Part shown: positions 43,178 to 55,064 of the stretch, one piece after another | Layout: each line of letters opens with the position of its first letter | How positions within the stretch are numbered: the stretch's first letter is position 1 | Assembly (NCBI GenBank): GCA_019510185.1 | Contig: JAEKKV010000015.1 | Location: 124,001-188,000, forward strand | Length of the DNA stretch: 64,000 nucleotides | Reading direction: 5' to 3' | Source of the DNA: Verrucomicrobiota bacterium | GTDB taxonomy: Bacteria; Verrucomicrobiota; Verrucomicrobiia; Opitutales; Opitutaceae | Notes under the pieces: generated by a model | Told to the model about the DNA's origin: nothing | The model's database searches: none | The model's input: the letters and a program-made list of their open reading frames with translations, nothing else | Made by a program: the position numbers and the translations under genes

Positions 43178-45115
43178 ATGAAAATGTCCCCGACCCGTAC
43201 ATTCGCGCTATTCGTCGCATCCGCAGCCGCGCTGCTGGCTGGTCCATCCTTCACCATTGACGCGACCCGCTCCACGGGAAGCGTCAGCCCGAGGCTTTAC
43301 GGATTGATGACGGAGGAGATCAACCACTCCTACGACGGCGGCCTTTACGCGGAGCTGATCCGCAACCACGCTTTCCTCGATGACAATAACTCGCCGGCGA
43401 ATTGGCTCGCGGTGAAAGACGATGCGTCTGCTGCAAGTATCACCCTGGATCCGGCCAATCCTCTGAATGAAAATATCCCGACCAGTCTGCGCCTGACGGT
43501 GACGCAAGCCACTCAAGCGCATCCGGCGGGTGTGGCGAACAGCGGCTACTGGGGTATCCCCGTCCATCCCCAAACCCAGTATCGCGCCTCGCTCTGGGCC
43601 AAGGCTGAATCCGGTTTCACCGGGCCGCTGTCGGTTTCCATCGTGAGCGAAGATGGGCGCACGGTTTATTCGTCAGGAAAAATCTCAGGCCTCACCACCA
43701 AGTGGAAGAAATTTGAAGTAAAGCTCACGACCGGCAACGTCGCCCCCACCGCCCAAGCGCGCTTCGCTGTCACGGTCGACCAGCCTGGAACGGTCTGGCT
43801 CGGCCTCGTCTCGCTGTTTCCGCCAACCTGGAACGATCGTCCCAACGGCTTGCGCAAGGACCTCATGCAGATGCTCGTGGATTTGCATCCGAAATTCCTG
43901 CGCTTCCCCGGTGGAAATTTTGTGGAAGGAGTGAACGTCGAAGATCGGTTCCCCTGGAAAAAAACGCTCGGCCCGATCGAAGACCGGCCCGGTCACAACG
44001 GCTCCTGGGGCTATCGCCCGAGCGACGGCATGGGGCTGCTGGAGTTTCTCGAATGGTGCGAAGACATGCGCGCTGAACCGGTGCTCGCGGTCTATGCCGG
44101 CTACTCGCTCGCGGGTGGTTACATCAAGGCCGGGCCTGATCTGAAGCTGATCGTGCAGGAAGCGTTGGATGAAATCGAATACGTCATCGGCGGCACGAAC
44201 ACCCCATGGGGCGCGCGCCGGGCGAAGGACGGGCATCCTGCGCCCTTCAAGCTGAACTACGTCGAGATCGGCAACGAGGACGCCTTTGACAAGGCGAAAA
44301 CTTACGATGGCCGCTACGCTCAACTGCACGACGCCATCAAGGCGAAGTATCCGCAGCTCAACCTCATTTCGACCATCCCCGGTGCGAAGCTCGAGGGCCG
44401 CAAGCCCGACATGGAAGACTACCATGACTACAGCAGCACCGAGAATTTCCTCAAAAAATCGGTCGACTATGGAAAGGACCTGAACCGTAAGGGCCCTGAG
44501 GTTTTCGTCGGTGAATGGGCGGCGCACGAAGACACAGCGGTGCCGCCCTGGAACGAGGCCTCGAAAAAAATGGCGCCCACTCCCTCGATGAAGGCCGCCA
44601 TCGGTGACGCCGTGTTCATGGCCGCGATGGAGCGCAATGCCGACATCATCAAGATGCACTGCTACGCGCCGCTGTTGGTCAACGTGAACCCCGGCGCGTG
44701 GCAGTGGCGTCCGGACATGATCGGCTACGATGCGCTTACGAGTTTCGGTTCGCCGAGCTACTACGCCTTCGGTATGTTCAGCCGTAACGTCGGCGATGAA
44801 ATCCTGTCGGTCAATTTCGCCGATACGTCCGTCCAGGGCTGCGCGGCGCGTGACAGCCAGACGGGCGAAATCATCATCAAGCTGGTGAACCCGGAATCGT
44901 CCCCGCAAACGCTGCCAATCGCGATCAAGGGCGTCACTTCGCTCAAACCCGAGGCCACCGTGATCACGCTTTCAGCAAAGCCGGAGGATACCAATTCCAT
45001 CTCCGAACCGAAAAATGTCGTGCCGGTCACCACGACGCTTCGCGGCATCAAACCCGGCATCACCTACACGCTTCCGCCCACCAGCATTGTCGTCATCAAG
45101 TTGAAGTCGCTGTAA
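43178..45115 (+). CDS. GH51 alpha-L-arabinofuranosidase, secreted
   Basis: A 645-residue enzyme with a signal peptide (LFVASAAALLAG). An N-terminal strand (SPRLYGLMTEEINHSYDGGLYAEL) leads to an inserted carbohydrate-binding-like beta-sandwich (about 75-215, CBM4 type), then the GH51 barrel (FLRFPGGNFVEG) with acid/base E367 (EIGNED) and nucleophile E446 (VGEWAAHED), and a C-terminal jelly-roll. It removes terminal arabinofuranose, for example from arabino-xyloglucan or arabinoxylan. The CE20-like gene is upstream across the repeat. Confidence 0.94.
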   Translation: MKMSPTRTFALFVASAAALLAGPSFTIDATRSTGSVSPRLYGLMTEEINHSYDGGLYAELIRNHAFLDDNNSPANWLAVKDDASAASITLDPANPLNENIPTSLRLTVTQATQAHPAGVANSGYWGIPVHPQTQYRASLWAKAESGFTGPLSVSIVSEDGRTVYSSGKISGLTTKWKKFEVKLTTGNVAPTAQARFAVTVDQPGTVWLGLVSLFPPTWNDRPNGLRKDLMQMLVDLHPKFLRFPGGNFVEGVNVEDRFPWKKTLGPIEDRPGHNGSWGYRPSDGMGLLEFLEWCEDMRAEPVLAVYAGYSLAGGYIKAGPDLKLIVQEALDEIEYVIGGTNTPWGARRAKDGHPAPFKLNYVEIGNEDAFDKAKTYDGRYAQLHDAIKAKYPQLNLISTIPGAKLEGRKPDMEDYHDYSSTENFLKKSVDYGKDLNRKGPEVFVGEWAAHEDTAVPPWNEASKKMAPTPSMKAAIGDAVFMAAMERNADIIKMHCYAPLLVNVNPGAWQWRPDMIGYDALTSFGSPSYYAFGMFSRNVGDEILSVNFADTSVQGCAARDSQTGEIIIKLVNPESSPQTLPIAIKGVTSLKPEATVITLSAKPEDTNSISEPKNVVPVTTTLRGIKPGITYTLPPTSIVVIKLKSL

Positions 45116-45346
45116 CTTCCACGCTTGCAAGGCTCCTCCTGCCGTTGGGGGGGGCTTCGCTTGCCTTGAGATCGTATCGATCACCCGATACGACTTGTGG
45201 TCACTCCATGACCGGACGAGCCGTGACTACATTGGGGTGACCATGCTCGGCCCGAATGATTCCAAACCATGGAACTGGGCAACCTCCGAGGCTCATTTAC
45301 GAAGAAGTCGCCGACTTGCGCGCGTTTGCCTTCGCCCGCGGCACGC

Positions 45347-45362
45347 CCTGATCGATGCCAGA
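45347..45362. promoter_or_regulatory. Recurrent motif, site 3 (before GH43)
   Basis: CCTGATCGATGCCAGA, two mismatches to CCTGAACGATGTCAGA. It is 45 bases before the GH43 start, in an otherwise featureless 291-base gap after GH51, which suggests a promoter here. Confidence 0.5.
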
Positions 45363-45386
45363 TGGTTTTGTCGCGCAATACCCTGT

Positions 45387-45406
45387 CTTGCTTTTAAAAA
45401 AGCAAG
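45387..45406 (+). promoter_or_regulatory. Palindrome abutting the GH43 start codon
   Basis: CTTGCTTTTAAAAAAGCAAG has 9-bp arms and a 2-base centre, and its last base touches the ATG at 45407. It occupies the place of the ribosome-binding site. It could be an operator or an RNA hairpin that limits initiation. Confidence 0.5.
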
Positions 45407-46825
45407 ATGACCTCAACGCCAATCAGGCCGACGGCACGCCTCGCCTACGCCTTCGCCGGTCTGCTCGCAATGATCGCGATGCCTTTGGCGATCCATGCCG
45501 CCAACCCCTTTCTTCCCGGTTATGAATACATCCCCGACGGTGATCCGCACGTGTTTGGCGACCGCGTGTATCTCTACGGATCGCATGACCTCGCCAACTC
45601 CCAGAGCTTTTGTGATTACATCCTGAAGGTCTGGTCGGCACCGCTCAATGACCTCAACACCTGGACCGATCATGGTGTCGTGCTCGCCACGCGGGACATC
45701 GATGGACGCAAGGATGACGTCCCTTGGTCCGACAACCAATTTTACGCTCCGGATATCGCGAAGATAGACGGTAAGTATTACCTCTTCGCCCAGATCGTCG
45801 GAGCACCCTGCGCGGTGGCAGTGGGCGATACGCCCGCGGGGCCGTTCAAGGTGATCACCCATGTCCAGCCTCCCGCCGGCGCGCCGATCGATTTCGGCGT
45901 TTGGGCGCAATACTTCGACCCGGGTCTGCTCGTGGACGACGACGGCAAGGTTTACCTCTATTATGGCGGTGGCCGCTCCTACATGGTGCAGCTCGACCCG
46001 AAGAACCCGACTCAAGTCTTACCGGATACCTACCAAATCGACGTGCTGTCGCGCGAAGCGCCGTTCAAGTACCAGGAAGGGCCGTCCCCCCGCAAAATCA
46101 ACGGCACCTATTATCTGGTCTATGCCCGGGGTGCGGATCTGGCCTACGCCACCAGCGATGCGCCGACCGGTCCGTTCAACTACCGCGGCGTCATCGTGAG
46201 CAACAGCGGCGACGCGCATGGTGGCAACATCCATGGCGGCCTGGCCAAGCTCAACGGCCAGTGGTATATCTTCTATCATCGCCAGACTAATAAAACGGTC
46301 TTCTCGCGCCGGGCCTGCGCGGAGCCGGTCACGATCAAGCCCGACGGCAGCATTCCGCAGGTTGAGCAAACCTCGCAGGGCTTTGAGCCAAGTCTCGACC
46401 CCTACAAAGTGACCCCGGCCGACATTGCCTGCGTGTTCCGAGGCGGAAGCTATGTCACCGAGCTGGACAAACGCACGCGTCCGGTGATGGGCAATAGAAA
46501 CGGCTGCGTCGTGGGATATAAGTACTTCGACTTCGGCGACATCGTTCTTCCCGGGCAGTCTTCGTCATTCACGCTGCAGTTTCGCAACACGGAGGCTTCA
46601 GGTCAGGTCGAGGTCTGGCTAGGCGACCCGAAAGGCGACGGTGAGAAACTAGGCGCGGTTTTGATCGATAAGCAGGAGCCCGGCAAAGATGCGTGGCGGG
46701 AAATCACCGTTCCGGTCCGTAATATAAGCGGGCGCCACGCCATTTATTTCAGGTTCACGTCGGATCTCCAAGGTGCGCCGATCGCCGACATTCGCTCGTT
46801 TGCTTTCACTCGGGATACCCAATGA
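45407..46825 (+). CDS. GH43 glycosidase with C-terminal CBM6-like domain, secreted
   Basis: A 472-residue protein with a signal peptide (FAGLLAMIAMPLAIHAA). The five-bladed propeller has the general base D46 (IPDGDPHVF), the modulator D171 (QYFDPGLLVDDDG) and acid E224 (KYQEGPSPRK). From about residue 340 a CBM6-like beta-sandwich follows (VGYKYFDFGDI, RNTEASGQVEVWLG). GH43 covers arabinofuranosidases and beta-xylosidases; with a GH51 next door, arabinose release is likely. The stop overlaps the next start by ATGA. Confidence 0.92.
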   Translation: MTSTPIRPTARLAYAFAGLLAMIAMPLAIHAANPFLPGYEYIPDGDPHVFGDRVYLYGSHDLANSQSFCDYILKVWSAPLNDLNTWTDHGVVLATRDIDGRKDDVPWSDNQFYAPDIAKIDGKYYLFAQIVGAPCAVAVGDTPAGPFKVITHVQPPAGAPIDFGVWAQYFDPGLLVDDDGKVYLYYGGGRSYMVQLDPKNPTQVLPDTYQIDVLSREAPFKYQEGPSPRKINGTYYLVYARGADLAYATSDAPTGPFNYRGVIVSNSGDAHGGNIHGGLAKLNGQWYIFYHRQTNKTVFSRRACAEPVTIKPDGSIPQVEQTSQGFEPSLDPYKVTPADIACVFRGGSYVTELDKRTRPVMGNRNGCVVGYKYFDFGDIVLPGQSSSFTLQFRNTEASGQVEVWLGDPKGDGEKLGAVLIDKQEPGKDAWREITVPVRNISGRHAIYFRFTSDLQGAPIADIRSFAFTRDTQ

Positions 46826-49289
46826 AGATGTTTTCCCGTCTGTGTTTTTGCGCATTCATTATACTGGAATCGCTTTGCACGATTGAGGCGGCTCCGGTCG
46901 GGTCTCCGCGCAGGGTATACTCGCTGGACGAGGGTTGGCGCTTTCATTTAGGCGAGGCTCCCGAGGCCGTAGCCCCTGACTACAATGACAGCGCCTGGCG
47001 TCAGGTGGACGTGCCGCACGATTACGTGGTCGAGGGCTCGTTTGTTCCGAGCGACCCGGGCACATCCCCGGGCTCGAAGCCGTCATGGTTTTCCCTCCAT
47101 GCATTCCTTCCGGTCAAATCTGCGGTGTATCGGAAGGAACTTCCGATTCCGGCGGACGCCAAGGGCAAGCGCCTATGGCTGGAGTTCGACGGCGTGTTCA
47201 ACAACAGCCGCTACTGGTTGAACGGTCGCGAGGTCTATAGCCAATACAGCGGCTATACACGGGCGCGTTTCGATATAACGACGGCGACCGATTTCGGCGG
47301 TCGGAACGTGTTGGTCGTGCAGATCGATCCGCGCTACGAAGGCTGGTGGTATGAAGGCGGCGGCATTTATCGCCATGCCCGCATGGTCGTGCTCGACCCG
47401 GTACACATCGCGCCTGACGGCGTGTTCGTGGCTCCGCAGCTCGCCGATCCGGGCGACGGCGTCCGCGCCGATGCCGATATTAAAATCAGCACCGCTCTCG
47501 CCAACGCCGGGGACGTGCCCGCCGAGGCGACCGTTCTCAACGAGGTCTTCGACGCCACCGGCAAGGTAATCGCGACCACGTCCTCCGCCCAAGCCCTCGC
47601 GGCCCGGGCCGACGCCACGGTCTCGCAATCGATTTCGTTGTCCGGAGCCACGCTTTGGTCCGTGGAGACTCCTTATCTCTACAAACTGCGCAGCACCGTT
47701 AGCCTGGCCGGAAAAATCGTCGATCAAACCACGGCGGCCTTTGGGGTGCGTCATATCCGCTTCGACGCCGCGCACGGCTTTTTCCTCAACGGCAAGCACG
47801 TCAAATTGAAGGGCGTGAACATGCATCAGGACCACGCGGGCGTGGGCGTTGCGGTGCCCGACCGCCTCTTCACTTGGCGCCTCGAACGCCTGAAGGAAAT
47901 GGGCTGCAACGCCATTCGCCTCTCTCATAATCCCGTAACCCCCTTCCTCCTCGATGAGTGCGACCGCATGGGCATCCTCGTGATGGCCGAGAATCGCAAC
48001 CTCGGGGACGTCTATGTCGATCAGACGCCAAAGGACGCTCCCGCCGTCGAGCATCGAGAACTCAGCGCGCTGATCCTGCGCGACCGCAACCACCCGAGCA
48101 TCTTCTGCTGGTCGCTTTGCAATGAGCAATGGATCCAAGGCACTCCCGAATCCGGGGCCATGGTGCGGGCGATGATGAAGCGTGTCCGTGAACTCGACCC
48201 GACCCGGGTGATCACTGCGGCGCTCAACGGTGGTTTCGACACGCCCGAGGGCATCATCGGCCAGCTCGACGTGATCGGCATCAACTACAATCCGTGGGTC
48301 TATGACGGTGTGCATGCGCAGTTCTCCAAGGTGCCGATGATCGCCTCCGAAATCGCCAGCGAGATAGGCACGCGCGGCATTTACGCGACCGAACACTGGG
48401 AGAATTATTATGGCGACCGCGAGCGTGGTTATGTTGCAGCCTATAGTATCACGGCCGGCCCCGCCGGGCAGACAGTCGAGAACGCGTGGCCGCCGGTGGC
48501 GGAGCGCGAGAATATCGCGGGCGGCTTCGTCTGGGCGGGCTTCGATTATAAAGGCGAGCCGCGGCCCTTCGAGTGGCCGGTCATCAACTGTCATTACGGG
48601 TTCTTCGACATCTGCGGGTTCCCGAAAGACAGTTACTACTACTATAAGGCCTGGTGGAGCGACGAACCCGTGCTGCACCTTTTCCCGCATTGGAACTGGC
48701 CGGGTAGGGAAGGGCAGGAGATTCCCGTCTGGGTCCATAGCAACTGCGACGAGGTCGAGTTGTTCCTCAACGGCGTCTCGCTCGGCAGGCAAACCGTGAA
48801 GCCGCTCCATCACTTGGAGTGGAAGGTAAAATACGCGCCCGGCACCCTGCTGGTGCGCGGTTTCAAGGGCGGCAAGGAAATCCTCACCGACAAGGTCGAG
48901 ACCACCGGCCAGCCCGTCGCGGTGAATCTCGCGGCGGATCGCACCACGATCACCGCCGACGGTAAGGACGTCGCCGTCTTCACGGTGCAGGTCGCCGACG
49001 CGAAGGGGCGCATGGTTCCCACCGCGAACGATGCCATCACCTTCGCCATCACCGGCCCTGGCAAGATCATCGGTGTCGGCAACGGCGATCCGTCGTCGCA
49101 CGAGCCGGACCAGTTCGTCGCGACCAAGGACAACCCGTCGCCCAAGTGGAGCCGCAGCCTGTTCAACGGCCTCGCGCAGGTCCTCGTGCAATCCACGCAG
49201 GCCCCCGGCGAAATCAAACTCACCGCGACCGGCAAGGGCCTCGAGCCTGCCTCCGTCACCGTGCAAACGACGCCGAAAGAGTTTTCGAA

Positions 49290-49293
<4 letters not shown>
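46822..49293 (+). CDS. GH2 glycosidase, secreted
   Basis: An 823-residue GH2 enzyme with a signal peptide (LCFCAFIILESLCTIEA). N-terminal jelly-roll (DEGWRFHLGEAPE, VDVPHDYVVEG), Ig-like domain, barrel with E435 in a variant acid/base motif (WSLCNEQW in place of WSIGNE) and a probable nucleophile E510 (MIASEIASEIG in place of GTE), then two C-terminal beta domains. The active-site wording differs from the other GH2 proteins here, so the substrate may differ. Its C-terminal DNA around 48655-48843 is nearly identical to the next GH2 gene. Coupled to both neighbours by ATGA overlaps. Confidence 0.92.
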
Positions 49294-52650
<3,357 letters not shown>

Positions 52651-52673
52651 GATACCGCCTTGGCCTTCCCTTT

Positions 52674-55019
52674 ATGCTTCGACTCTCGCGACTCCTCCCG
52701 ATTCTGATCCTGGCACTCGCCACCCCCGGGATGGCCGGCTCCACGCCGGCCCCCGCCGTCGCCTCCGAGGACGACGCCCCGTGGGTGCTCTGGTATCGCC
52801 AGCCCGCGACCCAGTGGGTCGAGGCGCTGCCGGTCGGCAACGGGCATCTTGGCGCGATGGTTTTCGGCGGCGTGGAAACCGAGCGGCTCCAGCTCAACGA
52901 GGACACGCTCTGGGCCGGCGGCCCCTACAATCCGGTGAATCCGCAGGCGAAGGCCGCGTTGCCGGAGGTGCGCCAGCTCCTTTTCGCCGGGAAGTTCGAG
53001 GAAGCCAAAAAACGGGTGAACGAAAAGCTCATCGGTGTCCCGAAGAGCCAGATGCAGTATCAGACCGTCGGCGATCTTTCGTTGACCTTTCCAGGGACGA
53101 ATACCCCCACCGTGGGCTACCGTCGCAGCCTGAACCTCGATACCGCGACGGCCTCCGTGAGCTACACACGGGACGGCGTGAACTACTCCCGAGGGGTGTT
53201 CGCGAGCGCGCCGGACAACGTCATCGTCGTGCGCCTCACCGCGGACAAGCCGGGCAACATTTCTTTCACGGCGGGTCTGAAGACCCCGTTGTGGGGCTCG
53301 GTCGTGTCGACCGATGGCGGCGACACGCTGGTGATGGGCGGCAAAGGCACCGACTCGAACGATGTGGCTGGCGTCATCCGGTATCAGGCGCGCGTCAAGG
53401 TCGTCGCCACAGGCGGAAGCATCACGTCGGGCGCCGATGGCATCACGGTGGTAAAAGCCGACTCGGTCACGCTTCTCGTCACCGCTGCCACCAGCTATAG
53501 AAATTTCCAAGACGCCGGCGGCGATCCCGAGGCGATCACGAAAGGCATCCTGGCCGCGGCTTCGAAGAAATCCTTGGACGACCTGCGCGCCGAACATCTC
53601 CGGGACTACCAGGCCTTGTTCCGCCGCGTGACGCTGGACCTTGGCCGGACCTACGCGATGAAGCAGCCGACCGACGAGCGCATCCGGCATTTCGCCGAAG
53701 GCGGGGATCCGCAGCTCGCGGCGCTCTACTACCAGTTCGGACGTTATCTGCTCATCAGCTCGTCTCGCCCCGGCGGCCAGCCCGCCAACCTTCAGGGCAT
53801 CTGGAACGACAGCCTGTTCCCGCCTTGGCAGAGCAAATACACGATCAACATCAACACCGAGATGAACTACTGGCCGGCCGAGTCCGGCAACCTCGCGGAG
53901 TGCGTCGAACCGCTCATCGCGATGGTCGGCGATCTCTCCGTGACCGGTGCGCGCACCGCGCGGGAGATGTATGGCGCGCGCGGCTGGGTGGCGCATCACA
54001 ACACCGACATCTGGCGGGCGACCGCGCCGATCGACAGCGCGGACTCGGGCATGTGGCCGACCGGCGGCGCGTGGCTCTGCCTGCACCTTTGGGATCGCTA
54101 CGAATTCAGCGGCGACCCGCAGGTGTTGAAGCGCATCTACCCGATCATGAAGGGCGCGGCCGAGTTCTTCATCGACACGCTGCAGGAGGATCCGACCCAC
54201 AAATGGCTCGTCACCAATCCCTCGAGTTCGCCGGAAAACTGGCACCCGGGCGGGCCGCTGTGCGTCGGGCCGACGATGGACAACCAGATCCTGCGCGACC
54301 TCTTCGCCAACACGATCACGGCGGCGACGCTTCTCGGCGTGGACGAGGATTTCCGGAAGCAGCTCGACTCCGCGCGCGCGCGGCTCGCGCCGAACCAGAT
54401 CGGCAGCGCCGGGCAACTTCAGGAGTGGCTCGCGGACTGGGACCTTGAGACTGGGGATCGCCATCACCGGCACGTTTCCCATCTCTACGGATTGTATCCG
54501 GGTCGCGACATCTCGTTGCGCGGGACGCCCGAGCTGGCGCAGGCGGTGAAAAAATCGCTGGAACTCCGCGGCGACAAAGCCACCGGTTGGGCGACCGCCT
54601 GGCGTATTTGTTTGTGGACTCACCTCGGCGACGGTGACCACGCGTTCGAGATTCTTAAACTCCTCATCAGCTCGGAACTCACGTATCCGAACATGTTCGA
54701 CGCGCATCCACCCTTTCAGATCGACGGAAATTTCGGTGGCGCGGCGGGCATCGCCGAGATGCTCGTTCAGTCGCGGGCCGGCGAAATCGAGTTCTTGCCC
54801 GCGCTCCCGAAGGCCTGGCCGGCCGGCCACGTGCGCGGCCTGCGGGTGCGCGGTGGTTTCACCGTGGACATCGAGTGGCGCGATGGTCGCCTCGTCGCCG
54901 CGACGCTGCGCGGTGCGCCCGGCCGGTCCCTTCGCCTCCGCAACGGACAAACCGTCGTGGCTCTGCCCCTGCCCGAGAGCGGCACGCTCACCTGGAGGGG
55001 CGGTCCGGATGGCTCATGA
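52674..55019 (+). CDS. GH95 alpha-L-fucosidase, secreted
   Basis: A 781-residue protein with a signal peptide (LLPILILALATPGMAG). N-terminal domain with YRQPATQWVEALPVGNGHLGAMVFGG (family start), an alpha/alpha barrel containing WNDSLFPPWQSKY and the two catalytic Asn, N392 and N394 (ININTEMNYWPAES), and the base-activated Asp D684 (QIDGNFGGAAGI). GH95 inverting fucosidases are the usual enzymes for the alpha-1,2-fucose of xyloglucan, though some members prefer galactose. The start at 52674 was chosen for the signal peptide; it follows the esterase gene by 23 bases. Confidence 0.94.
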   Translation: MLRLSRLLPILILALATPGMAGSTPAPAVASEDDAPWVLWYRQPATQWVEALPVGNGHLGAMVFGGVETERLQLNEDTLWAGGPYNPVNPQAKAALPEVRQLLFAGKFEEAKKRVNEKLIGVPKSQMQYQTVGDLSLTFPGTNTPTVGYRRSLNLDTATASVSYTRDGVNYSRGVFASAPDNVIVVRLTADKPGNISFTAGLKTPLWGSVVSTDGGDTLVMGGKGTDSNDVAGVIRYQARVKVVATGGSITSGADGITVVKADSVTLLVTAATSYRNFQDAGGDPEAITKGILAAASKKSLDDLRAEHLRDYQALFRRVTLDLGRTYAMKQPTDERIRHFAEGGDPQLAALYYQFGRYLLISSSRPGGQPANLQGIWNDSLFPPWQSKYTININTEMNYWPAESGNLAECVEPLIAMVGDLSVTGARTAREMYGARGWVAHHNTDIWRATAPIDSADSGMWPTGGAWLCLHLWDRYEFSGDPQVLKRIYPIMKGAAEFFIDTLQEDPTHKWLVTNPSSSPENWHPGGPLCVGPTMDNQILRDLFANTITAATLLGVDEDFRKQLDSARARLAPNQIGSAGQLQEWLADWDLETGDRHHRHVSHLYGLYPGRDISLRGTPELAQAVKKSLELRGDKATGWATAWRICLWTHLGDGDHAFEILKLLISSELTYPNMFDAHPPFQIDGNFGGAAGIAEMLVQSRAGEIEFLPALPKAWPAGHVRGLRVRGGFTVDIEWRDGRLVAATLRGAPGRSLRLRNGQTVVALPLPESGTLTWRGGPDGS

Positions 55020-55064
55020 GGATCCGTCGGCTCTATAATCAGGTTTATTTTTCTTCTTCTCCCC

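Noticed and set aside
45195..45410. 71-codon plus-strand frame between GH51 and GH43
   Set aside because: No homology, no hydrophobic segment, Trp/Arg/His-rich; it covers the regulatory motif and palindrome of the GH43 gene.
49146..49289. Upstream ATG for the GH2 at 49290
   Set aside because: Lies inside the previous gene and would bury the signal peptide.
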